A stretch of DNA of 64,000 nt from JAZTZP01 sp045637525. GTDB lineage: Bacteria; Bacillota; Clostridia; UBA1381. The notes under the pieces were generated by a model. That model made no database searches and was not told where the DNA came from. It worked only from the letters and a program-made list of their open reading frames with translations. Positions 15,883-25,608 of the stretch are shown piece after piece. A program made the translations under genes and the position numbers. Numbering within the stretch: position 1 is the first letter of the stretch; the number at the start of each line of letters is the position of its first letter. The stretch covers positions 9,265 to 73,264 of the forward strand of contig JAZTZP010000070.1 of assembly GCA_045637525.1 (NCBI GenBank), in the 5' to 3' direction.

Positions 15883-18800
15883 TATACTTCCTCCACAATA
15901 TGTACTTTTTCATCAATAAGTTTTATCTTTCCTGATTTTAAAAGACTGTCAAATGCAGCATCCATTGATTTAGCAACCTTCGGCCCCATACGCTCGAAAC
16001 CAAATATTCTTGCAGTTTCGACCTTTAAATCAGTTCCATTGATTCCTAATGCGTAATCAGCTATTGTTATCATTGCTTTTTCAATTTCAGGAATTGAGAT
16101 ATGCTCAACTTTTCGCGCTTCATCTGTAATGACTTTGCTTACTCTAACCTTAATTTCCGGCATATCAGTTCTTGAAACGAAACCATCTTTTATTCTTACG
16201 GAAGACCGCATAGTTCTGTTTAGAACATAATCAACCTGCTCGCGCACAAAAGATGTTGCTTTTTCTCTTCCAAATAGTCCTGCCACACGCTGATAAAGCA
16301 AGTCTATGTGAATAGGTTGTTCAATGCCTAATATATAATTGATTACATCGGCTGCACGTTGCTCGTCGCTTGAACTATAATTCTGAGGAGCATCCCACCA
16401 GCTTGCTTCAACATAATATCCAAAACCATATGGATTTGTAGTATTGTTATGAACAAATGAGTTGCTTCTTTCTTCCGCAACTGCTTCAACGGGAACATCA
16501 TAGGTATCATTTAATTCAAGTGTCATCTGTTGAGGATTTTGTCTCAGACAATCATTAATGAAGTTCAAAAGTCTTTCTTGCTCTTCTTTTGTGTTTTTAA
16601 TCCATGCAGTTGACCATATACGATACATATTCCAACCCATATTCTTTAAAATCTGCGGGCGGAGATGATCTCTTTCACGGGCGGTTCTTGCAGAAGAATA
16701 GTTTTCACCATCACATTCAATTCCGACAATGAAAGTACCATTTTCCTTCGGGTGTTCTACTGCTAAATCTATCTTATAATCAGAACATCCTATATTTCTT
16801 GATACTTTAAACCCTTTTGAAACCAAGAAATCATAAATGCAATCACAGAAATCATCTTTGTTTTCAATATTTTGTTCTTGGCTTGCAGGGAGAGTGGAAG
16901 AACCTTTCATTGCAAATTCAATATACGAACGAAGAAGTCTTGCACCATCACTCTTTGCTCTGTCAAGGTCGATATCTGTTGGCTCTATTGAACCTACGAG
17001 CTTAATATTTGTCTTTGCTCTTGTAACGGCAACATTAAGTCTTCTTTCGCCACCTTGTTTACCAAGCGGACCAAAGTTCATAAGCATTGTTCCACGACTG
17101 TTTTTAGCGTAGCAAACGCTGAAGATGATAGTATCTCTTTCGTCGCCCTGAACATTTTCAAGGTTTTTGATGAAGAAGGGCTCATCCTTATTTTCATCAA
17201 AGAACCATTCATATTTCGGATGCTGCTCTCTGTATTCATAAAGAACTTGTTCGATGGTAGATTGCTGTTTTTCGCTGAAGGCAATAATACCAAGCGATAA
17301 ATCAGGATGATTATTAATATGGTCGATAATCAATTCAACACATTTCTTCGCTTCGGGAATATTGCATCTGTCTTCATAAACACCATCGGCTACCTTATAA
17401 TATTCAACACCGGTATCCGCTTTTGATATTGCACTCCCCGGGAAGGTAATAAGTTCATTCTTATAGATATAGCTGTTTGAAAATGCAATTAAATCCTCAT
17501 GCCTACTCCTGTAATGCCAAAGTAGAGTTCTGTTAGGAAGAATATTTATGGTCTCTTCAAGGATTGAATCGAAAATCTCATCTTCGCCTTCGTCGTCAGC
17601 CACATCAAACTGTCCGTCTAAATTGTTTGCACTTGAAGCGAAGAAATTAGTCGGAGGTAACTGTTTGGTATCACCTGCAATAATAACCTGCTTACTTCTG
17701 AGAATTGCACCGATAGCATCTTCAGGGAATATCTGTGATGCCTCGTCAAAAATAACCATATCAAAATTATATGTTTGTGCCTCCAAGAAATACGACACCG
17801 ACAAAGGCGACATCATAAAGCAAGGCTTAAGTTTCAAGAGAAGATTAGGAATTGTTCTAAACAGCTTTCTTATTGGCATAATACGGCTTTTTTTACCTAA
17901 TTCTTTTTTCAAAATACTCATTTCATCGTGTGCAGAAAATAATCCGTCTTTGTTCGGCAGATTATTTATCAGTTTTTCACGAATTCTCATTCGAGCAATA
18001 AAGAGCTGATGTTCGTCAAGGGTACAGAAATCATTAACTGTCTTATCATGCATCACACTCTTAAAGTTCGCAATTGAAGGCTTAATTTCCAATACTTTGC
18101 TGAGCCAGAGCATATAAAAACGCTTTTTAAAGCAATCAACGATGTCTTTAATTCCATCTTTCTCTATTGCAAGAACTAATTCTTTCAAACCGCAAGCGAT
18201 ACACTTGTCCCTGAAAGTTTTGTAATCAAGATATTTTTCGAGAAGCTCTACTTTTCCGGAGCATTTTCTATATCGCTCCGCAAGAGCATCAAAGCTTGAA
18301 TTTACAATCTCGCCACCGAAAATTTTTACAAAGAACGGTTCCAATTCTTTAACTTCTGAAACTATTCCACTGATAGCATCAATCTTTGAGACTAATGTTT
18401 CTCTATCTGCTAAGTTTGTTGCAACAGCTTTGCAAAATTCTTCGGGGAGATTTCTGCCAATAATTAAATTATCAAAATTTTTCTTATTTTCGATGTACTG
18501 TTTTATTTCATCCCAATCAGTTGAAGTATGCTTATACAAATCACCATAATATGTTTTGAATAAGCGCTCCTCATCCTGTAAAGCACTCTCGGCTTTTCTT
18601 AATTCAATAGCCTTTTCAAGTTTTACGAACATACCGATATGAGAATCTTTGTCCTTATAAATTCCATTTAAATTCTTTATCTGTGCTTTTAATTCTCCCA
18701 CCACATCCAACGTTTCCTTTACCTTGGATATAATGCTTTGCATATCCTCATTATAATCCATCTTGTTAAGGAATAAGCGGTTATAATTAGAACAAATCAC

Positions 18801-21395
18801 CTGAATTCTTTCAGCTGACAATTCTTCAAAAGTTGCATATACTCTTGACAATTTGTAATATTCGTTATTAATGAGAATATTTTTGAATTCATTTTGTGTG
18901 CTTGCTGCCGGATACAAACTCAATATTTTTTGGAGTGCAGAAAGGTCCAAGGATACCGATTCCCAATCCGTGTTTGTTCCTGAAAAAGCACTTCCATACA
19001 TCTCGTCAATAGATGATTTATTATTTGTAAGCTCCGCTGTGAATTCATTCAGTTCCTTGATTTTCAAAAGAACTTCGACTATCTGTTGATCAGATATTTT
19101 AGTGAGCGGATCTTTACTATGCTTGATAATTGTTTTCCTATCTGCACGGTAATTTGAATTAAACACCTTAAAGATGCCCTTATAATCTGTTTTAAATCTG
19201 TTTAATATTTCAGTATACTCTGTTTCAAAAATTTCTTTCTCCCAAGAACTTAATATTTCGCTGTTAAGGGAGTTAATTTTTGCAGACAATTCTTTGTATT
19301 TTGATATATTGGAAATAGCACTGCTTAAAATACGAGTATCAAACCACTGCTTTTGGCAGGATGGTTGTGTTTTAAGTTCAACAATGAGGTCGTGTAATAC
19401 GCTCAGATTTGCTAAGGTTACAGGCATATCGAGGCACAACAAAGCCATATTGCTATTTGCAAGACTTGCGACATTAGTAATACTATTAAATATATCGGAT
19501 ATATCATCGTAGTAGTTATCAATATTCTCATCAACATTATATATGATTGATGATTCAAGGAATTTCGCTAATTGTTCTTTTTTCGAAGCAATATCTGATT
19601 TTGCCTTTTCCAAATCAACATTATGCACATCAGAATAGAACCAAGAATCAATATTTTCTCGTTCTCTTATCAATGCACCTATTCTATCTGCTGATTTTTG
19701 CGTAAATTCTTCTAAACATCTGATATTATCATTATCAAATATAATTTCAGGTATTGCACTTATCTGTAACAGAGTTTTTATAAAACCTATAAATCCTTCA
19801 AGTGAGTTCAATGTGTCAAGATTATTTAAGCCATATTTAGCTACTAAATCACTAATGTTTGATATTAATGCACTTAAATATTCAACAATCAGGTTGATAT
19901 TTTTGTCCATCACTTGCTTGTCTTCAAGCGTCAAAGAATTTATGGCAACACCAAACCACGGATTATTTTCAAGCTTAAAATTGGAGTTGTTTATGTAATT
20001 TGCAAGGTTTTCGAGATTGTATATCATCTCGTTCAATACTTCTCTTGTTATTTTATCTACATCTTTAATAGAGAACAAAACATCCGTTGCATTTTTTAAA
20101 TTATCCAAAATGCCATATACATCATAGCAACTGATATTTAACGGTGCAATCTCTTCATGTAACTCGGCAACGTATTGATTGAGTTCAGTTCTTTCAAAAT
20201 TAAGTCTGTCTAATTCTTCAATAGCTTCTTGTTTTACTCGTGTTTTCTTCAAAGAAAGTGTATTCTGTATGTCATCAAGGACTTGTTTTTTATTTGCCTT
20301 ATGGCTATGCAAAGCTAAGCAGAACTCTGCAAGACCAATTTCAGACAAGCGCCTATATACCACTTGCAAAGCTGCCATTTTTTCCGAAACAAACAATACT
20401 TTTTTATCCGCCGCAAGCGCCTCGGAGATAATATTTGTTATAGTTTGGCTTTTACCTGTTCCGGGAGGTCCTTGCATAACAAAGCTAACGCCTCTCTTAG
20501 ACAATTCGATGGCATCTTGTTGGCTTGAATCCGCACTTAGAACCTGAAAGCATTCTTTAGGTATCAGTGTATCATGGTTATATGACTTTAACTCTTCGGG
20601 AATATTGATAATTTTAGAAGCATCTCCGAGCATAGCTTTTAAAACAGCATTGTTAGAAATGTTTTCAATGTTGTTTTCAAGATCTTTATACATATTAATT
20701 TTTAAGAAAGATAGCAGACCTATGCTTGCTTCTCTGATTATTCGCCAACCTTTTTCGTCAGCTATATCTTCAAGTGTTTTTAAATAATCTTCAACAGTAT
20801 CTTTATCCGGATCAAAAGGCGGCAGTTCTATACCATAATCTGCCGATAGCAAATGCTGAAGAGTAGGATTAACCACAACATCATCGTCATATCTTACTAA
20901 TTTGAATGGTGCATTAAGAGTTTCAACCGTCAGCGAAACCGGTACCAATATCAAAGGAGATTTAACCCAAGAGTGATGTGAACCATGATTTTCCTGCCAT
21001 TCTATAAAACCCAAAGACAAATAAAGTATATTTGTACCTTGTTCTTCTAATGCAAGTTTAGATTTGTTACGTAAATTCTTTAATGTTTTTTTACTTTCCT
21101 GAAATGATGTGGCAACTTTAATATCACCAAGGAATACAGGAATAGGACAAGAAAGTGTATCAAGCAATCTTAATACAGAGTATGTGCGTATGTCAGAATC
21201 TTTATCCACAGGATATTGAAAAGTCAGTTCTTTTTCGTTCTGAACATAATTTACATACAGCTCATCAAGCCCGGGTTCAACAATTTTTAATGTTGCCCTG
21301 GCTGTTTCTCTGTAATTGATCATTTTATTCCTTTTGCCTGTATCTAAAAGCTGGCTTTTCCAGTATTCGATTTTTTTATTTTCAACAGGGTTCAT
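15882..21395 (-). CDS. DUF4011 SF1 helicase with Vsr-like nuclease and DUF3320 domains
   Basis: A giant 1837-residue protein. Order: DUF4011-type N-terminus (about 1-190); SF1 helicase/AAA_11 start with Walker A GPPGTGKSQT near 310; a roughly 850-residue insertion rich in coiled coil (about 370-1180); Walker B and motif III in VIFDEASQIFPEDAIGA and AGDTKQLPPT near 1215-1245; AAA_12-type motifs LLWHYRSRHEDLIAFSN near 1300 and VQGDERDTIIFS through RRLNVAVTRAK near 1400-1430; a Vsr/MTES_1575-like endonuclease near 1510-1610 with KIDLAVEH and IECDG; and a DUF3320 C-terminus (about 1680-1837). It should translocate on nucleic acid with ATP and cut it. Homologous architectures occur in defence contexts. 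The start has GAGGTGG upstream. It is the likely effector of the operon. Confidence 0.92.
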   Translation of the reverse strand: MNPVENKKIEYWKSQLLDTGKRNKMINYRETARATLKIVEPGLDELYVNYVQNEKELTFQYPVDKDSDIRTYSVLRLLDTLSCPIPVFLGDIKVATSFQESKKTLKNLRNKSKLALEEQGTNILYLSLGFIEWQENHGSHHSWVKSPLILVPVSLTVETLNAPFKLVRYDDDVVVNPTLQHLLSADYGIELPPFDPDKDTVEDYLKTLEDIADEKGWRIIREASIGLLSFLKINMYKDLENNIENISNNAVLKAMLGDASKIINIPEELKSYNHDTLIPKECFQVLSADSSQQDAIELSKRGVSFVMQGPPGTGKSQTITNIISEALAADKKVLFVSEKMAALQVVYRRLSEIGLAEFCLALHSHKANKKQVLDDIQNTLSLKKTRVKQEAIEELDRLNFERTELNQYVAELHEEIAPLNISCYDVYGILDNLKNATDVLFSIKDVDKITREVLNEMIYNLENLANYINNSNFKLENNPWFGVAINSLTLEDKQVMDKNINLIVEYLSALISNISDLVAKYGLNNLDTLNSLEGFIGFIKTLLQISAIPEIIFDNDNIRCLEEFTQKSADRIGALIRERENIDSWFYSDVHNVDLEKAKSDIASKKEQLAKFLESSIIYNVDENIDNYYDDISDIFNSITNVASLANSNMALLCLDMPVTLANLSVLHDLIVELKTQPSCQKQWFDTRILSSAISNISKYKELSAKINSLNSEILSSWEKEIFETEYTEILNRFKTDYKGIFKVFNSNYRADRKTIIKHSKDPLTKISDQQIVEVLLKIKELNEFTAELTNNKSSIDEMYGSAFSGTNTDWESVSLDLSALQKILSLYPAASTQNEFKNILINNEYYKLSRVYATFEELSAERIQVICSNYNRLFLNKMDYNEDMQSIISKVKETLDVVGELKAQIKNLNGIYKDKDSHIGMFVKLEKAIELRKAESALQDEERLFKTYYGDLYKHTSTDWDEIKQYIENKKNFDNLIIGRNLPEEFCKAVATNLADRETLVSKIDAISGIVSEVKELEPFFVKIFGGEIVNSSFDALAERYRKCSGKVELLEKYLDYKTFRDKCIACGLKELVLAIEKDGIKDIVDCFKKRFYMLWLSKVLEIKPSIANFKSVMHDKTVNDFCTLDEHQLFIARMRIREKLINNLPNKDGLFSAHDEMSILKKELGKKSRIMPIRKLFRTIPNLLLKLKPCFMMSPLSVSYFLEAQTYNFDMVIFDEASQIFPEDAIGAILRSKQVIIAGDTKQLPPTNFFASSANNLDGQFDVADDEGEDEIFDSILEETINILPNRTLLWHYRSRHEDLIAFSNSYIYKNELITFPGSAISKADTGVEYYKVADGVYEDRCNIPEAKKCVELIIDHINNHPDLSLGIIAFSEKQQSTIEQVLYEYREQHPKYEWFFDENKDEPFFIKNLENVQGDERDTIIFSVCYAKNSRGTMLMNFGPLGKQGGERRLNVAVTRAKTNIKLVGSIEPTDIDLDRAKSDGARLLRSYIEFAMKGSSTLPASQEQNIENKDDFCDCIYDFLVSKGFKVSRNIGCSDYKIDLAVEHPKENGTFIVGIECDGENYSSARTARERDHLRPQILKNMGWNMYRIWSTAWIKNTKEEQERLLNFINDCLRQNPQQMTLELNDTYDVPVEAVAEERSNSFVHNNTTNPYGFGYYVEASWWDAPQNYSSSDEQRAADVINYILGIEQPIHIDLLYQRVAGLFGREKATSFVREQVDYVLNRTMRSSVRIKDGFVSRTDMPEIKVRVSKVITDEARKVEHISIPEIEKAMITIADYALGINGTDLKVETARIFGFERMGPKVAKSMDAAFDSLLKSGKIKLIDEKVHIVEEV

Positions 21396-21431
21396 ATTGC
21401 CACCTCGATTTTGCTGTTTTTCGTTAGTTAA

Positions 21432-22685
21432 TTACATATCCAAACTATTTTCGTTAAGCAGGAAGTCAAATATACCCATTGTAGTAATACCGTTATCATC
21501 CCGCTTTAGTTTAATATCATCTTTTACAACGATAATCTTCTTAAAAGAATCCTTTGTTTTCAGCAACGAACGTTTTTCTTGCTGTTCTTTTGCTTCGTTC
21601 GGCATATCAAACGCAGATTGAATATAGTATTTATTGTTTCCTTTAGTAGCAATGAAGTCGATTTCAAGTCCTTTTTGTGTTCTCTTTCCTTCATTGTTCG
21701 TTTCGACTATTTCAACAACACCAACATCTACGCGATACCCTCTGATTTTTAGCTCGTTGAAAATGATATTTTCCATAATATGATTTTCTTCTTGTTGCCT
21801 GAAATTCAACTGCGCATTTCTGATTCCTATATCGCTAAAATAATATTTTGACGGTGTTTCAATATATTTCTTTCCCTTAACATCATATCTCAATGCTTTA
21901 TCCGTTAAAAAGGCATCAGTCAGAAAACCGAGATACTTTTTAACGGTTTTCTCAGTAATCTTACTGTTTTTCACACTTCTAAATGTTCGGGTAAGTTTTG
22001 CAGGATTAGTAAGCGACCCCACTGAAGATGCAAGAATATTTACCAACTCTTCTAATTCACTTTCATTACGAATTTTGTTTCTGTCAACAATGTCACTAAT
22101 ATAAACTTTCTTCAAAAGGGAAGAAAGATATTCTGCTTTCATTTCATCATCTTCGCGAGTTAAAATCAGCGGAAGACCACCATAAGTATAATAATCTTTC
22201 CAGGCATGAGAAGTGGTACCGTCATATACCGAACAGTACTCTGCAAAAGAAAGCGGATGAACGTGTATTTCGTCTCCCCTGCCTCTGAATTCCGTAAGGA
22301 TATCACTCGATAAGAATTTGGAGTTGCTACCGGTCACATATACATCCAAGTTTCTTATATGCGATAGCCCGTTTACCAAGTCAGAGAAATCTCCAACATA
22401 CTGTATTTCATCAAGAAACAAGTAGTATTGCTCCTCATCCTTAATTTGTTCTTTTATATGATTATATAGTATTTTTGGTTCTCTCAGTTCTTTGTTCATG
22501 ATGTCATCAAGAGCTATCTCAATGAGGTGATCTTGTCTAACACCTTTATCAAGCAAATAATCGTGATATAAATGAAAAAGCAAATAAGATTTACCGCATC
22601 TTCTTATGCCGGTAATAACCTTAACTAATCCATTACATTCTCTTTTAATTAATTTGTTCAAATATAAATCTCGTTTGATTTCCAT
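21432..22685 (-). CDS. DUF4143-type AAA ATPase, first gene of the operon
   Basis: A 417-residue P-loop protein. Walker A is GIRRCGKS (26-33), Walker B YYLFLDEIQYV near 85-94, then VYVTGSNS (sensor) and an arginine region EFRGRGDEIHVHPLSFAEY. After these comes the C-terminal DUF4143 part with a restriction-nuclease-like core (GLEIDFIATKGNNKYYIQ). This archaeo-eukaryotic-style ATPase family is abundant and often mobile in gut bacteria, with function largely unknown. ATG at 22685 with GGAGTGA just upstream is preferred over the upstream ATG at 22712. It is 36 nt upstream of the helicase gene on the same strand and behind the only good promoter, so it is probably co-transcribed, though it may be a passenger. 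Confidence 0.88.
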   Translation of the reverse strand: MEIKRDLYLNKLIKRECNGLVKVITGIRRCGKSYLLFHLYHDYLLDKGVRQDHLIEIALDDIMNKELREPKILYNHIKEQIKDEEQYYLFLDEIQYVGDFSDLVNGLSHIRNLDVYVTGSNSKFLSSDILTEFRGRGDEIHVHPLSFAEYCSVYDGTTSHAWKDYYTYGGLPLILTREDDEMKAEYLSSLLKKVYISDIVDRNKIRNESELEELVNILASSVGSLTNPAKLTRTFRSVKNSKITEKTVKKYLGFLTDAFLTDKALRYDVKGKKYIETPSKYYFSDIGIRNAQLNFRQQEENHIMENIIFNELKIRGYRVDVGVVEIVETNNEGKRTQKGLEIDFIATKGNNKYYIQSAFDMPNEAKEQQEKRSLLKTKDSFKKIIVVKDDIKLKRDDNGITTMGIFDFLLNENSLDM

Positions 22686-22731
22686 ATCATTCACTCCATT
22701 TTTAGTCGACATTACAGAATTTTACGGTATT

Positions 22732-22760
22732 ATTATAACATATTATTATCAAATAGTCAA
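22732..22760 (-). promoter_or_regulatory. Promoter of the kinase/helicase operon
   Basis: On the minus strand, TTGACT (22760-22755), a 17-nt spacer and TATAAT (22737-22732) lie about 45 nt upstream of the ATPase start. It is the only near-consensus promoter noticed at the head of the eleven-gene operon. Confidence 0.75.
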
Positions 22761-22896
22761 TCATTTAGGACAGATTTAGTCGATTTTTTATAAAAAAATG
22801 TACTTAGGATGCAATTCCAGAGTAAAAATACGGCTATAATTAATCTGAACAAGATATTACATTTATTATATTTACCCCTTTTTTGTTATTGAGTCC

Positions 22897-24171
22897 TCAC
22901 TTTATTCCGCCGCCTTCACCTATGTAAAGGTCTAACGGCTCGTTAAACTCCAATTTTATTACTGTGCAATACTTATCACACATTTCTTTCGGTAATTCAA
23001 ACCATAAAATTCCGGGCATATCCAAAAAACCGCCTTGCTTGTAGTGTTTAAGCTCTGTGTCTGAGCCAAGAACCGTAATGCTCTTTATATCGTTTCGTAT
23101 TCCTTTAACGCAAAGCTCACCGGATGGTAAATCGTGATAGAAAAGATATAATTTCTTTCTGTCTTTTGAAAGAGTGCTGTTCCCGAAGAAAAATCCGCCG
23201 GGCAGTCCGCTCTCGGTTTCGTATACAGCCTCACCGTTCCTCGTTATCCATTCACCGACCTCAAGCAAAATCTCTTCGTCTTTTTCGTCTATTGTTCCGT
23301 CTGGCTTCGGGCCTATGTCAAGTAAAAGGTTTCCGCCCATGCCTATACATTCGGTGAATATCCTTATAATTTGCTTTGGTGATTTGTAGTTTGTATCAGT
23401 CTCTTTATATCCCCATGAGTCGTTAAGTGTTACGCAAAATTCCCATGCTCTTTCAGGCTTTATCGTCGGTATTGCCTGTTCGGGAGTCTGATAATCTCCA
23501 TAACCGCCTATACGGCTGTTTATTACTATTTCAGGGTTTAATGAGCGGATATAATCATTCATTTCTTTAAAACGCCATTGCTCTTCAGTACGTTCCCATA
23601 CCCCGTCAAACCATAAGAGGTCTATTGTTCCGAAATTTGTAAGAAGCTCTGTAAGCTGTGCTTTATGGAATTTAAGGAAGTTTTCCCATTTTGCCAAGTT
23701 GTCAGGCTCTGATGCCGACGGTGCCGTGAATTTGTTCGTTGCCCACCATTCATCACTTTTGGGATGTATTGAGGCATAATCGGGATGATTCCAGTCAAGA
23801 TGCGAAAAATATAATCCCACTTTAATATCCTTTTTCCTCATGGCGTTGCAGTAGGGTGCGATTAAATCACTCTTTGCCGGCGTTTGTTTAACAACGTTTA
23901 AATCGCTTTCCTTAGTGTCCCATAATGCTACGCCGTCATGATGCTTTGTAGTGAGGACAGTATATTTAGCACCGATTTTTGAAAACAGCTCCGCCCATTT
24001 TTCCGGATCATAATTTTCTGCAGTAAAACCGTTCTTTTGTGCCATATACTCGTCATAATCAACTTCGCCTGTGTAAAAAGACCAGGACTCTGTCACACCA
24101 TTAACCGCATAAATTCCCCAATGCATGAAAATACCGAATTTTGCGTCTTTAAACCATTGCATTTTATCCAT
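22897..24171 (-). CDS. Alpha-L-fucosidase, GH29 family
   Basis: A 424-residue cytoplasmic glycoside hydrolase of family 29. The N-terminus MQWFKDAKFGIFMHWGIYAVNG, the YTVLTTKHHDG motif, and LLWFDGVWE with the predicted nucleophile Asp near residue 187 are typical. A C-terminal beta-sandwich follows the catalytic (beta/alpha)8 domain. GH29 enzymes release alpha-L-fucose with retention. ATG at 24171 is preferred over the longer frame (to 24228) because GGAGGG lies 6 nt upstream and the family's conserved start follows. No signal peptide, so it acts on imported oligosaccharides. The next gene, divergent, is a predicted esterase. Confidence 0.93.
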   Translation of the reverse strand: MDKMQWFKDAKFGIFMHWGIYAVNGVTESWSFYTGEVDYDEYMAQKNGFTAENYDPEKWAELFSKIGAKYTVLTTKHHDGVALWDTKESDLNVVKQTPAKSDLIAPYCNAMRKKDIKVGLYFSHLDWNHPDYASIHPKSDEWWATNKFTAPSASEPDNLAKWENFLKFHKAQLTELLTNFGTIDLLWFDGVWERTEEQWRFKEMNDYIRSLNPEIVINSRIGGYGDYQTPEQAIPTIKPERAWEFCVTLNDSWGYKETDTNYKSPKQIIRIFTECIGMGGNLLLDIGPKPDGTIDEKDEEILLEVGEWITRNGEAVYETESGLPGGFFFGNSTLSKDRKKLYLFYHDLPSGELCVKGIRNDIKSITVLGSDTELKHYKQGGFLDMPGILWFELPKEMCDKYCTVIKLEFNEPLDLYIGEGGGIK

Positions 24172-24232
24172 GATAAACCCTCCACGGTGTTTTTTTAATA
24201 TCATAGCATAAAATTTGGTATTTGTCAACTGA

Positions 24233-24574
24233 TAAATTATAGTTTATCTGCGATAAACTATAATTTACAGTGAAATTTTTTGCCACAGGCAAAAAGTGAA
24301 ATCCAACCATTTGGTTGGGTGAAATTCGCATAAATGCGAGTGAAATTTGCGGCAAATTTGCCGCAAGTTATGGAAAGAAAATCGACAAACGATTTTCTGA
24401 AATTTAAATTCAGAAATTGCTTGCAATTTCTACTGAAACCTGTCGCATAGCGCCAGATTTCACCCATGCTTTGCGTGGATTTCACTCACACGAAGTGTGA
24501 ATTTCACATTTTGCTGAAAGCAAAATATTTCACTATTATAGTTTAGAGGCGTTCCGCCGATAAACTATAATTTA
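24233..24574. repeat. Inverted hairpin-array element, copy 2 (342 bp)
   Basis: The 526-bp gap between the fucosidase and esterase genes is mostly one palindromic element. The left edge is a perfect 16-bp inverted repeat, TAAATTATAGTTTATC (24233-24248) with its complement at 24252-24267. The right edge repeats it in broken form (24534-24545 and 24559-24574). The left half has GTGAAAT at 24270, 24296, 24319 and 24340; the right half has ATTTCAC at 24457, 24479, 24501 and 24527. Each pair encloses a different 6-10-bp hairpin, for example CCAACC/GGTTGG, TCGCAT/ATGCGA, TCACAC/GTGTGA and ATTTTGCT/AGCAAAAT. The element is therefore mirrored about its centre. No ORF is inside. Confidence 0.85.
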
Positions 24575-24633
24575 TATGTTTGTTAACAATCTGTTTACTA
24601 ATTAAAAAACCGTGAATATGTATTGTAAAAACC

Positions 24634-24662
24634 TTGACAATTCGGTGCGGATGGGTTATAAT
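24634..24662 (+). promoter_or_regulatory. Consensus promoter of the esterase gene
   Basis: TTGACA (24634-24639), 17-nt spacer, TATAAT (24657-24662): both hexamers are perfect. It lies about 35 nt upstream of the start codon. Confidence 0.9.
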
Positions 24663-24697
24663 TAAATCAGTACTTTAAAATAACGGAGGTAGCGGTT

Positions 24698-25426
24698 ATG
24701 AAAATTGTAAATGATACATATAAGCAGGTTAATGGGATTAATATGCCGGTAAGGATATATTATCCTGAAAATGAGAAGAATGATGTTCTTGTGATTGCTA
24801 TACATGGCGGCGGATGGCATGCTGTAACTAAAAACGAGGAATGGAACGGAAACTGGATGGCTTATCAGGCTGAATATTATGCAAAGCGAGGCTATACGGG
24901 AGCGGTTTTCTCTTACCGTTCAATAGACATTACCGAAGACACGGATGTTTTTGATTTATATGAAGACTGCAGGGATGCAGTAAAGTATATAACTGAGCGT
25001 GTGGATTATAAGAAAATAGTATTTATGGGCGATTCGGCAGGTGGACATCTTGCTATGCTTTTAGGGCTTGACGACGACATAAAGACGGATATTGTAGTTG
25101 CCTGCAATCCTGTTCTTGATTTAACAGATGAAAAATGGGCATATACGGCGGCGGATGAAGAAACAAGACGCAACGCATCGCCTTATTATAATCCGAAGGC
25201 TGTTGATACAAAGTTTTTATTTATGCACGGAAAGGCGGACAGTGTTGTTTTGTGTGAAGTTACCGAAAAATATCACGATATGATGAAGGAACTCGGAGTC
25301 AGCACTGAATTAGTGACCTTTGAAGGGGTAAGTCATGCGTTTATTTTGAAAAATTACAAATCAACAGATGAAGAGATTGAGAGGTATATGGATATTATAG
25401 ATGACTATTTAAAGCGTATGCTTTGA
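24698..25426 (+). CDS. Alpha/beta hydrolase (carbohydrate-type esterase)
   Basis: A 242-residue single-domain alpha/beta hydrolase. The oxyanion motif AIHGGGWH, nucleophile elbow GDSAGGH, the acid in MHGKADSVV and the catalytic His in GVSHAF place it with the HSL/BD-FAE-like short esterases that deacylate small esters or acetylated or feruloylated sugars. There is no signal peptide, hence it is cytosolic. CGGAGGT lies 9 nt upstream of the ATG. It has a perfect promoter of its own and sits downstream of the palindromic element and divergent from a fucosidase, which fits processing of decorated oligosaccharides. Exact substrate cannot be inferred. Confidence 0.88.
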   Translation: MKIVNDTYKQVNGINMPVRIYYPENEKNDVLVIAIHGGGWHAVTKNEEWNGNWMAYQAEYYAKRGYTGAVFSYRSIDITEDTDVFDLYEDCRDAVKYITERVDYKKIVFMGDSAGGHLAMLLGLDDDIKTDIVVACNPVLDLTDEKWAYTAADEETRRNASPYYNPKAVDTKFLFMHGKADSVVLCEVTEKYHDMMKELGVSTELVTFEGVSHAFILKNYKSTDEEIERYMDIIDDYLKRML

Positions 25427-25486
25427 TAAAATTGCCTAAAAAATCTCGTTGTTTTTGATTAAAAGGTAGAAAAAGTGTTAAAACTC

Positions 25487-25515
25487 TTGACAAATTCCGA
25501 TAAATTTTGTATTAT
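25487..25515 (+). promoter_or_regulatory. Promoter of spoVG
   Basis: TTGACA (25487-25492), 17-nt spacer, TATTAT (25510-25515), roughly 95 nt upstream of the start. It fits a vegetative sigma factor; in Bacillus spoVG is sigma-H dependent. Confidence 0.65.
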
Positions 25516-25608
25516 AATAGTTAGTATTAAGAAATAATGCATTTGTCAATTTCAGCTTGTATGTACATCTTTTGCATTAACTAATTTAGCTAAGAGGAGA
25601 TGAACCGG

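Noticed and set aside
17548..18009. 153-codon plus-strand frame inside the helicase gene
   Set aside because: It lies opposite the helicase motif II/III region, with no ribosome site or known motif.
15882..21395. BREX/DISARM or PglW-type assignment for the helicase operon
   Set aside because: No methyltransferase, PglZ or BrxC-like gene is seen, and the kinase lacks PglW features. The helicase family differs from those systems.
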